Assembly: GCA_017883965.1 (NCBI GenBank)
Contig: JAFNKG010000007.1
Coordinates: 1-59,736, forward strand
Origin: Candidatus Methanophagales archaeon
GTDB taxonomy: Archaea > Halobacteriota > Syntropharchaeia > Alkanophagales > Methanospirareceae
DNA length: 59,736 nt
Direction of reading: 5' to 3'
The notes beneath the pieces were generated by a model. That model ran no database searches and was not told where the DNA came from. It saw only the letters and a program-made list of their open reading frames with translations. The position numbers were made by a program, and so were the translations under genes. Position 1 is the first letter of the stretch. The number at the start of each line of letters is the position of its first letter. Below, in pieces: positions 11,373 to 19,965 of the stretch.

Positions 11373-12437
11373 CTATTGTTTAAAAATAAGTTTTAATATC
11401 TCCTCAGCGGGTATTTCATTCTCCTTGCATACCGCAATAGTGCAAAGATTCCTTATTTCTATCTCTTTGAGGTAAAGAAAACCTATTATCGTGCTAATAT
11501 TGATAGGATAACCCCTCAGTGTGTTTTTCACCGTCATAAAAAAATATCGCCAGAGGGCATCCTCAAAGGGAATGAGCGACCCTTCTGCCTCATAAGAAGA
11601 CAAAGCGCCGGTTAGCACTTCCTTATAAGCTGAAGCAGGCATCAACTGGATAGCTGTGCTCACGTTCTCCGCCGACATCGAATCCTTCACCGCCTCGGCA
11701 TCGAAATCAAAGCCATATACGTATGGCAAGAAGTATTTTCTCATCTCTCCTTCCGCTATCCCTTCCGCTTTGCACCGCAACAAAGTCATTAGATTCACAA
11801 GGTCAAACTCAGTCCCGACTATTTTTCTTACTGTTTCCTTATCTTCGCCCCTTAACCTCTCCATTCTACTCCATACCGCACCACAGATTTCCTCATTAAG
11901 AGCATTCTCAAGCACTAATATCCTCTTACTCTTTTTATACTCCGGTAATGCCACTTCCAATACTTCACGATAAGGATTTTCTAATTGGTTTATTACGGCT
12001 TCCAGCGAGTCTGCCTCTGCCAATCTGCTTATTCTACGCTTGAAGAAATCTTCAACTGGGAAAAGCAGAGCTGCTTCGGTGGTTCTTGTTCTTGTTCCGT
12101 TAGTGGCTTTATTCCTTATAACCGCTTTTAGATTCTTTACCTCCAATCTTCTATGAATTTCTTCAAAAACAGCTCGTGCGACGCCTTCTGTTGATTTTAT
12201 TACCATCAAATACTGGTCTATTAGCTCCTCTTTCAATGCCTTTTCTATACTTCTAGCGTCCACTTCTACCAAACCTGCTTTTGTTAATTTCTCTTTATAC
12301 GTGGTATCCATAAGTAAAGAGAGGAAATCTTCTCTACGAGCATCTACAAGCTCTCTTAATCTTCTATCGTCTAAAATATCGCTCATCCTTGCTCTTATCC
12401 TCGCATATACATACGCATATTTCGATACGCTCATCAT
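11373..12437 (-). CDS. atpC: A-type ATP synthase subunit C
   Basis: Subunit C (AtpC/NtpC, the d-subunit homologue) is the central-stalk socket that joins the rotor ring to subunits D and F of the archaeal A1Ao ATP synthase. The 354-residue length and the all-helical pattern fit. The YAYVYARIRARMSDIL start, LLMDTTYKEKL, the EFDLVNLMTLLRCKAEG motif near the middle, and the ISTIIGFLYLKEIEIRNL C-terminal helix are typical. The neighbours are tRNA-Cys, 8 bp beyond its 3' end, and tRNA-Pro upstream. No other ATPase subunit lies nearby, so the usual operon is split here. The start ATG at 12437 could be one codon shorter. Confidence 0.93.
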   Translation of the reverse strand: MMSVSKYAYVYARIRARMSDILDDRRLRELVDARREDFLSLLMDTTYKEKLTKAGLVEVDARSIEKALKEELIDQYLMVIKSTEGVARAVFEEIHRRLEVKNLKAVIRNKATNGTRTRTTEAALLFPVEDFFKRRISRLAEADSLEAVINQLENPYREVLEVALPEYKKSKRILVLENALNEEICGAVWSRMERLRGEDKETVRKIVGTEFDLVNLMTLLRCKAEGIAEGEMRKYFLPYVYGFDFDAEAVKDSMSAENVSTAIQLMPASAYKEVLTGALSSYEAEGSLIPFEDALWRYFFMTVKNTLRGYPINISTIIGFLYLKEIEIRNLCTIAVCKENEIPAEEILKLIFKQ

Positions 12438-12478
12438 TTGGATTTGTTTGGGATTTGGTGCTTAGGATTTGGGATTTC
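12438..12478. repeat. GGATTTGG minisatellite-like block, second copy
   Basis: The stretch atttggatttg, tttgggatttggt, aggatttgggattt repeats the core seen at 446-510. It lies immediately upstream of atpC, between it and tRNA-Pro, and leaves little room for a conventional promoter. Confidence 0.6.
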
Positions 12479-12492
12479 CCTCTATGGGGGTA

Positions 12493-12566
12493 TGGGGCTG
12501 CGGAGATTTGAACTCCGGTTACCAGCTCCCCGAGCTGGGAGGATAACCTGGCTACCCTACAGCCCC
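12493..12566 (-). tRNA. tRNA-Pro (GGG)
   Basis: On the reverse strand, acceptor GGGGCTG pairs with CAGCCCC with discriminator A. The anticodon stem CCAGC/GCTGG encloses loop TCGGGGA (anticodon GGG), and the T arm contains GGAG-TTCAAAT-CTCC. No intron. Confidence 0.95.
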
Positions 12567-12659
12567 ACTCATATTATGATTTTCTTTTATAATTATTAAA
12601 GTGGATACTTTTTGTTTTAGGATTTCTTTTTTTATTCTGTTTCCGTGGAAAAATGAGCA

Positions 12660-13655
12660 ATGACGACAAAAGAGTTGGAAAGGTTAAAGGAAGTGAAAGG
12701 CGCTAAAATAGTGGAAAATATGAGTGTAGATGAACTTGTAAAGGAGCTAAGAGGCTGCACCTTCGGAGCTGGTAGATTGGCAAAAGCAGTGGACATATAT
12801 GAGGAAATGCTGAACGAGGAAACGACAAAGTTCATGGGCATTGCCGGTGCGCTGGTCCCTGCTGGAATGCGGAATATAATAGCAGAGATGATCCGTGAGG
12901 GATACGTGGATGTGGTGGTAACGACAGGTGCAAATCTCGTGCATGACATCATAGAAGCTCTTGGCGAACACCATTATAAGATGAGGGGGGCGGATACAAA
13001 TGCAGATATGGCGGTAGATGATACATGGCTGAGAGAGCAGGGGAGTGATAGAATATACGATTTAATTGTGCACGACAAGGCATTTGCAAGGTTAGAGGAT
13101 TTTATAAGAGGCGTGTTTGAAGAGCTTACTCGTAAAAACAAGCGCTATAGCATAAAAGAACTGCTAAAAGCGATAGGAGAAACCCTTTCGGACAGAGATT
13201 CTATTTTGAGAAGTGCAGTGGACAGCGAAGTCCCTATATTTTGTCCTGCGATTGCCGATTCTATGATTGGTCTCCATGCGTGGATATATAAACAAACAAG
13301 TCCTTTGGAAGTGGACGCATTCGATGATATGAAGGATTTGATAGACATCTTCTGCGAAGCAAAGCGCACGGGTGCGATAATACTCGGTGGCGGCGTGCCA
13401 AAGAACTTCATATTCCAAACTGCGTTGGTAGCGCCACCAAGAGAAGAAGGGCGAGAAGGATTCGATTACGCCATACAAATAACCACGAAGACGCCAGAGG
13501 ATGGTAGTTTAAGTGGTGCGACCTTAGAGGAAGCGAAATCATGGGGGAAAATCGGTGGGAAAGCGAAAGCGGTTACTGTTTATTGTGATGCTACTATTGC
13601 ATTGCCGATTATCGTGGCTGCGGTGCGTGAGAGAATCGCCCGAGGGCGACAATGA
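12660..13655 (+). CDS. dys: Deoxyhypusine synthase
   Basis: The enzyme transfers the aminobutyl group of spermidine to a lysine of aIF5A, using NAD, to begin hypusine formation. The 331-residue protein carries TTGANLVHDIIEALG, the acidic GADTNADMAVDDTWLRE segment, ILGGGVPKNFIFQ, and the catalytic-lysine motif EEAKSWGKI (Lys297, equivalent to human Lys329), then VYCDATIALPIIVAA. All key residues appear present. The start ATG at 12660 has only a weak upstream ribosome binding site. It is a single gene; aIF5A is not in the window. Confidence 0.96.
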   Translation: MTTKELERLKEVKGAKIVENMSVDELVKELRGCTFGAGRLAKAVDIYEEMLNEETTKFMGIAGALVPAGMRNIIAEMIREGYVDVVVTTGANLVHDIIEALGEHHYKMRGADTNADMAVDDTWLREQGSDRIYDLIVHDKAFARLEDFIRGVFEELTRKNKRYSIKELLKAIGETLSDRDSILRSAVDSEVPIFCPAIADSMIGLHAWIYKQTSPLEVDAFDDMKDLIDIFCEAKRTGAIILGGGVPKNFIFQTALVAPPREEGREGFDYAIQITTKTPEDGSLSGATLEEAKSWGKIGGKAKAVTVYCDATIALPIIVAAVRERIARGRQ

Positions 13656-13720
13656 AACATGCAAAGTGAAAAGTGAAAAATCACTGATACGGGGATATAA
13701 TAAAGGGAAAATCATAGACC

Positions 13721-14386
13721 ATGGACAGCATAGGAAAAGCAGTAATTATTTTCTCTTTGTTGGGCATTTGCATCTTATACGGTATATCATTATTTGTAGA
13801 GCCACCATACGTGCCTTTGAAAGAGGTTGCGGTTCACGAAACTGCGCTCATACGCACAAAAGGTGTTATCACCGACCTCAGCGTCACAGAATACGGAAAT
13901 GTGCGCATGAAAATAAGGGAAAACCAAACGGAGCTACTGATATTTGTTGATTCGACAGATAAGAGAAATGAGCTATTAAATCTGAGCTATGGCGATAAAG
14001 TAGAAGCAGAAGGCAGAGTTCAGGTATATGAAGGCAGGTATGAGCTCGTAGCCTCTGGAAACGCAATAAAAAAGTTGACGCACGAAAGTGATATTTCGTT
14101 CGTATCGCAGATAGCAATGCGTCCCGCGGAGTATGAAGGAAGAAGGATAAGTGTTGCAGGTTATGCCGAGGACGTTTACAAGCGCATTTTTTATCTGAGC
14201 GACGAAAAAGGCAAATATCGTATGCGAGTGAAGGCTGATGATATTCCAATCTCAGAGTTGCAAAAGGGGGATAAGATAATTGCAGAGGGTTTGTTTTCTT
14301 ATGACCCTGAGAACATGAGGTATGAGTTGAATCTGGTTGCTTTGAAGCACTGTGATGTGAGAAGGGATATGCACAATGAAGCGTGA
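13721..14386 (+). CDS. Membrane-anchored OB-fold (tRNA-anti-like) protein
   Basis: A 221-residue protein with one N-terminal membrane helix (residues about 7-26, VIIFSLLGICILYGISLF). Two OB-fold-like repeats follow: VRTKGVITDL to YELVASGNAIKKL, and RRISVAGYAEDV to RYELNLVALKHC. The pattern GDKVEAEGRVQVYEGRYELVA is typical of the nucleic-acid-binding OB family (PF01336-like) found in archaeal membrane proteins. The binding side probably faces outside, given the single N-terminal anchor. The ligand is unknown; nucleic acid or other polyanion binding is only a family-based guess. A 65-bp spacer with a GTGAAAA-type repeat separates it from deoxyhypusine synthase. Confidence 0.65.
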   Translation: MDSIGKAVIIFSLLGICILYGISLFVEPPYVPLKEVAVHETALIRTKGVITDLSVTEYGNVRMKIRENQTELLIFVDSTDKRNELLNLSYGDKVEAEGRVQVYEGRYELVASGNAIKKLTHESDISFVSQIAMRPAEYEGRRISVAGYAEDVYKRIFYLSDEKGKYRMRVKADDIPISELQKGDKIIAEGLFSYDPENMRYELNLVALKHCDVRRDMHNEA

Positions 14387-14444
14387 AAATCCTAAATGTT
14401 GTGTCCACAGATTTTCAAGACAGAATTTTTGTGGGGTTACGTTA

Positions 14445-15617
14445 CTAAGCACTCCCTTTCAACATCTCCATATAAGTCGCCAAATCCCTTTTCGTTATGA
14501 TTCCTACGAAGTCCCCGTCCACCTCCTCTTTCACAGCCAAAGCAATCCTTTTATTTCTTATCATCCTTTTTAGCGCTTCTACTGCCTCCTCTTCCTTTAA
14601 TATAATATCGCCAATGCTATCGAATGGACTTATTACATCAAAAACTCTTAAAAAGTGACGTTGCTCGGCTGGCAGCTTTTTTATCTCATCAAACGTTACA
14701 AACCCTTTTAATTCACCGTTTTCACTCACCACCGCATATTCGGCTGTTTTCTCCTCAAGCATCTTACTCGCCAGCTCCGCGATTGGCATATCCTCCAGCA
14801 CACTTGTTCTCTCTGTTCTCATTACATTCTTTACCCTTATTCCCTCTAACGTGGCAAAAGTGATGGTAGCACTTTCTTCTTCTGTCGCGGCTATGTATAG
14901 GAAAATAGCAAGTAAAGGAGTAAAGAGATTTGATCCCAATTCGCCAGTTAAAATAAACCTGACTGGGTCTGCAATAATCCCTGCTATTACCATAATAACA
15001 GCAAATATTTTTCCTATTAACACCGCTCTCTTCGTCGCTTTTAGAAATGACATCTTCTTCGCAAGAAAAGCCCTTAAAACTCGACCTCCATCCATTGGAA
15101 ATGCGGGTAATAAGTTAAAACATGCTAATATCACGTTAAAAAAACCGAGAATGAATACTAAAATCGCAACCGGGTCGTAAATAACCAAATTCAATGTTTT
15201 TATGCCGAAATAAGTGAGAAGAAATATGCCACCAATGGCAAAACTCATCAAAGGTCCTGCTATTGCTATCCTCCACTCCTTTCCCGGGTCCTTTGGTATA
15301 TCCTCCATCATGGCTAAGCCACCGAAGAAGAAAAGCGTAATGCTGTGTATTTTCGTCCCAAATTTCATCGCAACGTATGAATGGGACATCTCGTGTAGTA
15401 ATAGCGTAAAGAAGAAAAGAACAGCGGCAATTGAGGATAAGGAATAGCGTAAGAAAGAGTCCATTTCGATACCTCCTAAGCCTAATGGAATACGATATTC
15501 CGTGGTAGGACCATTCGCAAATCCCAGGATAATCCCAAGCAAGATAAACAAAAAAGTAAAATGCAACCTTATTGGTATGCCGATGAGTTTACCCACTTGT
15601 ATAGATGTTCGCAGCAT
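14445..15617 (-). CDS. Site-2 protease (M50) with C-terminal CBS pair
   Basis: An intramembrane zinc metalloprotease of the S2P/SpoIVFB type. It has 390 residues. The zinc motif HEMSH (residues 75-79) lies in the second long hydrophobic segment, and the second zinc ligand is in NLLPAFPMDGGRVLRAF (Asp176). About five to six membrane segments cover residues 10-240. Residues about 262-385 contain two CBS repeats (VKNVMRTERTSVLEDMPI and VFDVISPFDSIGDII), which in this family bind adenine nucleotides and regulate activity. The substrate is unknown. It is divergent from the PRC-barrel gene across a 62-bp promoter spacer. Confidence 0.93.
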   Translation of the reverse strand: MLRTSIQVGKLIGIPIRLHFTFLFILLGIILGFANGPTTEYRIPLGLGGIEMDSFLRYSLSSIAAVLFFFTLLLHEMSHSYVAMKFGTKIHSITLFFFGGLAMMEDIPKDPGKEWRIAIAGPLMSFAIGGIFLLTYFGIKTLNLVIYDPVAILVFILGFFNVILACFNLLPAFPMDGGRVLRAFLAKKMSFLKATKRAVLIGKIFAVIMVIAGIIADPVRFILTGELGSNLFTPLLAIFLYIAATEEESATITFATLEGIRVKNVMRTERTSVLEDMPIAELASKMLEEKTAEYAVVSENGELKGFVTFDEIKKLPAEQRHFLRVFDVISPFDSIGDIILKEEEAVEALKRMIRNKRIALAVKEEVDGDFVGIITKRDLATYMEMLKGSA

Positions 15618-15679
15618 CTTTTCTTCGCTAAGTTAATCCGTTAATTATATATATTGCCTTTAATCCATTAAATAGTATT

Positions 15680-15970
15680 ATGGAAATAGAATTGTCTTCC
15701 CTGTATGGGTTGGGTCTATACACAGATAGAGGTATATACGTCGGTAAGATAGAGGACGTAAGTGTGGACGTAAAGGAGAAGAGAATATCGGGACTGGCGG
15801 TGAAGGACGTGAATCCAAACGCTTTCAATGTGGGCAAGAAAAAAGGGGTGATTCTCCCCTACCGATGGGTAACGGCAATTGGGGACATAGTGCTGATAAA
15901 GCATGTGAGGAGAAGAGCATTGGAGAGAGAAGCTGAGGAAGAAGAGGAGGGAGAAAAGGGGAGGAAATAA
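15680..15970 (+). CDS. PRC-barrel domain protein
   Basis: A 96-residue protein made of a single PRC-barrel domain (LYGLGLYTDRGIYVGKIEDVSVDVKEKRISGLAV, then ILPYRWVTAIGDIVLIK) and a highly charged tail of Glu, Arg and Lys. Small PRC-barrel proteins are common in euryarchaea and bind partner proteins or RNA; RimM is the best-known relative. In some archaea they accompany cell-division proteins such as SepF and FtsZ, so a cytoskeletal role is possible, but nothing here proves it. A TTAATTATATATATTG stretch upstream is a likely TATA box. The thg1-like gene follows after 27 bp and may be co-transcribed. Confidence 0.85.
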   Translation: MEIELSSLYGLGLYTDRGIYVGKIEDVSVDVKEKRISGLAVKDVNPNAFNVGKKKGVILPYRWVTAIGDIVLIKHVRRRALEREAEEEEEGEKGRK

Positions 15971-15997
15971 AAGAAGAAGTGAAAAAAGAGAATCGGG

Positions 15998-16771
15998 ATG
16001 AAGGGTCAGAACCGAGCGAGACTTAAAGATGAGGACGGGGATAGGGATAGGGAGATATACGCAGAGATAAAGGCTATTCCTCCTTTGTTCGTGCGTGCCG
16101 ATGGAAGGAACTTCAGGCGTGTGTTAAGCGATAAATTCGAGAAGCCATACGACGAAAGATTCGCAAAAGGAATGGCGAAGGCAGTGGAAATCTTTTTCGC
16201 GGACAGCGGATTCGACCCGAAGCTTGCTTATATCTTCTCTGACGAGATAAATCTTTTTTTCGAGCATCTCCCTTTTAAAGGAAGAGTAGAGAAACTGGAT
16301 TCTGTAATTGCAGGCTTTTTAGCAAGTGCTTTGACCATCGTTCTGGATTTTAAAGAAGCTATTGCGTTCGATGCAAGGGTGATTCCAGTTTGCGGAGGAG
16401 AAGATGCTCTGGAGTATCTTGCGCAGCGGCAGGCAGAAGCATGGCGAAATCACATCAACGCTTATGGGTATTACGGGCTGCGAGAAGCGGGGCTAAGTGA
16501 AAAGGAGGCGGAGAAGCGGCTGAAGGGGATGAAGGCGGCGGACGTGCATGAGATGCTTTTTCGTAACGGGATTAATCTGAATGAAACGCCGAAATGGCAA
16601 AGACGGGGCATTTTGATTACTAAGCAAGGATATGAAAAAGAAGGATACGATCCAAAAGCGGCAAAGAAAGTTACTGTTACACGCTACAAGGTAGTTCAGC
16701 AATGGGACCTGCCGTTATTCGGGTCCGCGGAAGGACGGGATTTGATAAACCGGTTATTAGAAAGAAAATGA
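15998..16771 (+). CDS. thg1: tRNA(His) guanylyltransferase-like protein (Thg1/TLP)
   Basis: Thg1-family enzymes add nucleotides in the 3'-5' direction. In archaea they repair truncated tRNA 5' ends or add G-1 to tRNA-His in a template-dependent way. The protein has 257 residues. The palm motif FVRADGRNFRRVL and the metal-binding motif YIFSDEINLFF are clear, and HINAYGYYGLREAGLS and LFRNGINLNETPKWQRRGILI match the later conserved blocks. Its stop overlaps the queE start (ATGA at 16768-16771), so the two are translationally coupled. The first residues before about 25 are poorly conserved, so the start may be slightly downstream. Confidence 0.92.
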   Translation: MKGQNRARLKDEDGDRDREIYAEIKAIPPLFVRADGRNFRRVLSDKFEKPYDERFAKGMAKAVEIFFADSGFDPKLAYIFSDEINLFFEHLPFKGRVEKLDSVIAGFLASALTIVLDFKEAIAFDARVIPVCGGEDALEYLAQRQAEAWRNHINAYGYYGLREAGLSEKEAEKRLKGMKAADVHEMLFRNGINLNETPKWQRRGILITKQGYEKEGYDPKAAKKVTVTRYKVVQQWDLPLFGSAEGRDLINRLLERK

Positions 16772-17529
16772 AAAAAGGGTATATCACCGAAATATTCAGC
16801 TCTTTTCAGGGTGAAGGACCGTATGCAGGACGAAGGCAAATATTCATCAGATTTGCAGGCTGCCCCCTCTCTTGCTTTTATTGCGACACACCTTATGCGA
16901 GGGACCCAACACCAGGAACTTGCACCGTTTTTGGTAATAATGAAAGGTTTATTGAAAATCCAATGCCCGCGCACCTCGTGATTGAATTTGTGAAGGAGCT
17001 GCGCACTCCCGACCTCCACAGCATTTCATACACGGGAGGAGAACCTCTCCTCTCGCCTTCTTTCGTAGAAGAGATAGCAAAGGCGGCAAAAAGCATGCAC
17101 TTAAAAAATTTTATTGAAACAAACGGGTGTTCGGCAAGAGCTTTTGCATCCGTAGCCGGTTACTTTGATTTTGCTTCCATTGACATAAAGCTGAGGAACC
17201 ATCGAGCAGTGGAGGAAAAAGATTACGACAGATTGTATAGTAATGCGATGGAATGCATAAAAATCTCCGTTGACAGAGGAATAGAAACCATAGTAAAGGT
17301 GGTGGTGATAAAAAACACAGCCGTAGAAGAGATAGAAGAGATATGCCGCGACCTCGCTGACCTTAACATAAAGTTTGTGTTACAGCCGGTTACCGTCTCT
17401 GGTGGGAGAGCGCAAATAGATATAGAACCGGGTATAAAAGAACTCTTTGCGCTTTCAGAAACAGCCGGGCTTTTTTTACCTCGTGTTATGGTAATTCCGC
17501 AGGTGCATAAATTCATGCGCATACGTTAA
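16768..17529 (+). CDS. queE: 7-carboxy-7-deazaguanine synthase (radical SAM)
   Basis: QueE converts 6-carboxytetrahydropterin to 7-carboxy-7-deazaguanine, the ring-contraction step toward archaeosine in archaeal tRNA. The family start EIFSSFQGEGPYAGRRQIFIRFAG is present. The cluster motif is CPLSCFYCDTP, which binds the [4Fe-4S] cluster and SAM, followed by YTGGEPLL. The protein has 253 residues from the ATG at 16768, which overlaps the thg1 stop. An upstream in-frame ATG at 16702 lies inside thg1 and adds nothing conserved. Coupling to thg1 puts two tRNA-maturation activities in one transcript. Confidence 0.93.
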   Translation: MKKGYITEIFSSFQGEGPYAGRRQIFIRFAGCPLSCFYCDTPYARDPTPGTCTVFGNNERFIENPMPAHLVIEFVKELRTPDLHSISYTGGEPLLSPSFVEEIAKAAKSMHLKNFIETNGCSARAFASVAGYFDFASIDIKLRNHRAVEEKDYDRLYSNAMECIKISVDRGIETIVKVVVIKNTAVEEIEEICRDLADLNIKFVLQPVTVSGGRAQIDIEPGIKELFALSETAGLFLPRVMVIPQVHKFMRIR

Positions 17530-17584
17530 TTTCGTATGAAAAAGGAGATGATGTGGGTAACGGTGCCTTTATTCCACTTTGCAA

Positions 17585-18310
17585 TCACTTCCTTCTCAAC
17601 CTTAACCTGAAAGAGGTAATGAAAAACTCTCTTATATCATCATTACCAAGCTTGCTCTTTCCACCATTCCTCTCTCTAAATGTGATTGGTATTTCCTTTA
17701 CCTCCGCATTCCTCTCCAATAGAGCATGGAGAAGGCTAATCTGGAATGCATAGCCATCTACCTTTAATTCATCAAGCTTCAGCCTCTTAAGTATAGACGC
17801 CTTTATTGCTCTATAACCACTTGTACAGTCATGTATTGGTATACCAGCAATTGCCCTCGCAAGGAAATTTCCCCCCTTACTAATCAATCTCCTATGAAAA
17901 CCCCATTCCGGAATATCGCCCCCTTTTATGTACCTCGAACCCACAATTACATCGTATCCATTCTCGAGTTCATACAAAAATCTACCGATGTCACCTGGGT
18001 CATGCGAGCAATCGCCATCCATCTCAAAAATAACATCGGCACCCAATTTGTCCAGCGCATACTTGAATCCCGCAACATACGCCGAGCCCAATCCGCTTTT
18101 TATCCCCCGCTCCAACAAGAACACATTTTTATTTCTTTTCATGAACTCCTCAACCACTTCAGATGTCCCATCCGGACTATTATCATCCACGATGAGGATT
18201 TTACCCTTTTCTGAAAAGCCATTTTGCTTAAAAACCTCAATTATCTGTGGTATAAGAACATTTATGTTCTCCCTTTCATTATACGTCGGGATCACTATCG
18301 AAGTTTCCAT
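17585..18310 (-). CDS. Polyprenol-phosphate mannosyltransferase-like GT2
   Basis: A family 2 glycosyltransferase of the dolichol-phosphate-mannose synthase type. By family it moves mannose or another hexose from a nucleotide sugar to a polyprenyl phosphate on the cytoplasmic face of the membrane. It has 241 residues. Motifs are SIVIPTYNERENI, ILIVDDNSPDGTSEVV, the acidic metal site FEMDGDCSHDPGDI, GSRYIKGGDIPEW, and DCTSGYRAIKASIL. There is no membrane anchor at the C-terminus, so it resembles the short soluble DPM1 form. It begins the envelope-glycan region and could supply the lipid-linked sugar used by the GT39-like enzyme at 29.4-31.3 kb. Confidence 0.92.
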   Translation of the reverse strand: METSIVIPTYNERENINVLIPQIIEVFKQNGFSEKGKILIVDDNSPDGTSEVVEEFMKRNKNVFLLERGIKSGLGSAYVAGFKYALDKLGADVIFEMDGDCSHDPGDIGRFLYELENGYDVIVGSRYIKGGDIPEWGFHRRLISKGGNFLARAIAGIPIHDCTSGYRAIKASILKRLKLDELKVDGYAFQISLLHALLERNAEVKEIPITFRERNGGKSKLGNDDIREFFITSFRLRLRRK

Positions 18311-18825
18311 TTCTTTATTTTTAACACACTTTTACCTTCCACTTCTTCATCCCTTCCCCCTTCCATACTCCCCTTCGGGGAAGGCACCTTATTTTAACAT
18401 TTTTATCAGAATTGTTAACAACACATGTCAAAAACATATAGAAATAAAACATATACCTTTAAAAAATTTTCTATTTTTCGCTATTTAAATATCAATGAAG
18501 GAATGTATTAAATATACTAAAAAACAATATTATAGGTTTTTGAAATTATTCTTTAACGATGGAAAAAAATTGACAAATATTGTAAATATTTTTTAACTAA
18601 TAATTTAATAATCTAAATTCTCTTTTCCTTCTATTTTTGGGTATTTATATAGTGCCCTTCCTCGGCGCTTCCGTCCGCGCGGCATGGATAAGCGTAACTT
18701 TGCAAAGCACATTGACCAAACTATCGCCCAGCGCCTTTTTTTCCTTTATGTATTCAGACGTATGTTTTAGTTCTATGGCTTTTGACATGTGTTATTTATC
18801 ATAACCAAAGACAAAACAAAATATC
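18311..18825. other. 515-bp AT-rich intergenic region with one small ORF
   Basis: Between the divergent GT2 and radical SAM genes lies a strongly AT-rich stretch (18420-18640), probably holding promoters for both. It contains CCCCTTCGGGG (near 18370), a short GC-rich hairpin. The right third (18650-18770) is clearly more GC-rich and carries the 47-codon frame listed separately. No tRNA or known RNA motif was found. Confidence 0.6.
18645..18788 (-). CDS. Small hypothetical protein, 47 aa
   Basis: An ATG at 18788 opens a 47-residue frame that starts MSKAIELKHTSEYIKEKK, continues through ALGDSLVNVLCKVTLIHAA and ends RTEAPRKGTI. Its base composition is much more coding-like than the AT-rich DNA around it. 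No clear ribosome binding site is visible, but TATA-like bases lie upstream (gataaata). I do not recognise a family. It may be a real small soluble protein or the remnant of a larger gene. Confidence 0.35.
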   Translation of the reverse strand: MSKAIELKHTSEYIKEKKALGDSLVNVLCKVTLIHAARTEAPRKGTI

Positions 18826-19965
18826 GTGTTGAAAGTCCTATTGCCATTGAAAATCCTGAACCTGAAAGCATTCAGAACTTTTGGTTTAGGTGTGCAAAGC
18901 CATCCTATGCCAATAAATTTCACTGTTAGCGTCACGAACAGATGCAATGCCCGTTGTAAAACCTGCAACATCTGGCGTATCTACGAAAAAGAACCTTCTT
19001 TAAGTAAGTCAGAGCTTGGTATAGAAGAATTCGAACGAATTTTTGAGCATATTGGAAGAAACGCATACTGGTTTACTATCAGTGGTGGTGAGCCTTTTCT
19101 CAGAAAAGATATAGTTGATATCTATGATGTACTCATCCATCACTGCTCGCCTAATATCATAAACATCCCCACCAATGCTACCGCTCCAAAGCATATAGAA
19201 AAGAGAGTGCGGGAGTTCATGGAAATAAACAATGAATCAACACTTATAATCAATCTATCCATGGATGGAATTGGTGATAATCATGATGTGATAAGAGGCG
19301 TCAACGGTAATTTTAAGAAACTCTTAGATACATACGAGCGATTAAAAGCGGTTAAGGCAGATTTTGAAAATTTACGAGTGGGCGTGCATACTGTGGTCTC
19401 CATTTTTAATGCGGGTCACATACCGGCTATCTATGATTTTGTAAGAGGACTCGAGCCTGACTCACATATTTTCGAGGTTGCGGAAGAAAGAGCTGAGCTA
19501 TTAACTCTTGATACCGGGATTACGCCAGACCATAAAACGTTATCAAAAGCCATGGATGATATTACCAAAGATATAAAGTATAATTATCTGGAATCTGGCG
19601 AGTTCTTATCTCGTATAACCCAATCTTTTAGACTGGAATACTATGAAATAATGAAAAATACGTTGAATGAAAAAAGACAGATTATTCCATGTTATGCCGG
19701 GTATGCATCCTGTCAGATAAGCCCTTACGGCGAGCTATGGGCATGTTGTATACTTGGAAACTCCGGTTCTTTCGGCAACTTAAGGGATGTAGATTACGAC
19801 TTCAATAAACTATGGCATTCAAAGAAGGCGTATGAAATTAGAGCAGCCATAAAGAGAAAGGAGTGCTATTGCCCATTAGCAAATGCATCTTACACGTCAA
19901 TGCTTTGCAACTTTTCTATGGCGGGTAAGGTTTTAGCCACGCTAATCAAAAGTTATTTGCCTTAA
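18826..19965 (+). CDS. Radical SAM protein with SPASM-type C-terminal cysteines
   Basis: A 379-residue radical SAM enzyme. The cluster motif CNARCKTCNIW follows the N-terminal strand FTVSVTNR, and the SAM-binding SGGEPFLRKDI comes next. The C-terminal part holds clustered cysteines (CYAGYASCQISPYGELWACC, then KECYCPLANAS), a SPASM/Twitch pattern that binds extra iron-sulfur clusters. Such enzymes modify peptides, sugars or lipids; the substrate is unknown. The start is a GTG at 18826, right after a TATA-like region. Its 3' end overlaps the convergent GT2 by 20 bp. Its setting among glycosyltransferases suggests an envelope-related modification. Confidence 0.88.
   Translation: MLKVLLPLKILNLKAFRTFGLGVQSHPMPINFTVSVTNRCNARCKTCNIWRIYEKEPSLSKSELGIEEFERIFEHIGRNAYWFTISGGEPFLRKDIVDIYDVLIHHCSPNIINIPTNATAPKHIEKRVREFMEINNESTLIINLSMDGIGDNHDVIRGVNGNFKKLLDTYERLKAVKADFENLRVGVHTVVSIFNAGHIPAIYDFVRGLEPDSHIFEVAEERAELLTLDTGITPDHKTLSKAMDDITKDIKYNYLESGEFLSRITQSFRLEYYEIMKNTLNEKRQIIPCYAGYASCQISPYGELWACCILGNSGSFGNLRDVDYDFNKLWHSKKAYEIRAAIKRKECYCPLANASYTSMLCNFSMAGKVLATLIKSYLP

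Noticed and set aside
11215-11475. 86-codon plus-strand frame spanning the 23S stem, tRNA-Cys and the end of atpC
   Set aside because: It runs through a tRNA gene and a processing stem and has no plausible protein features.
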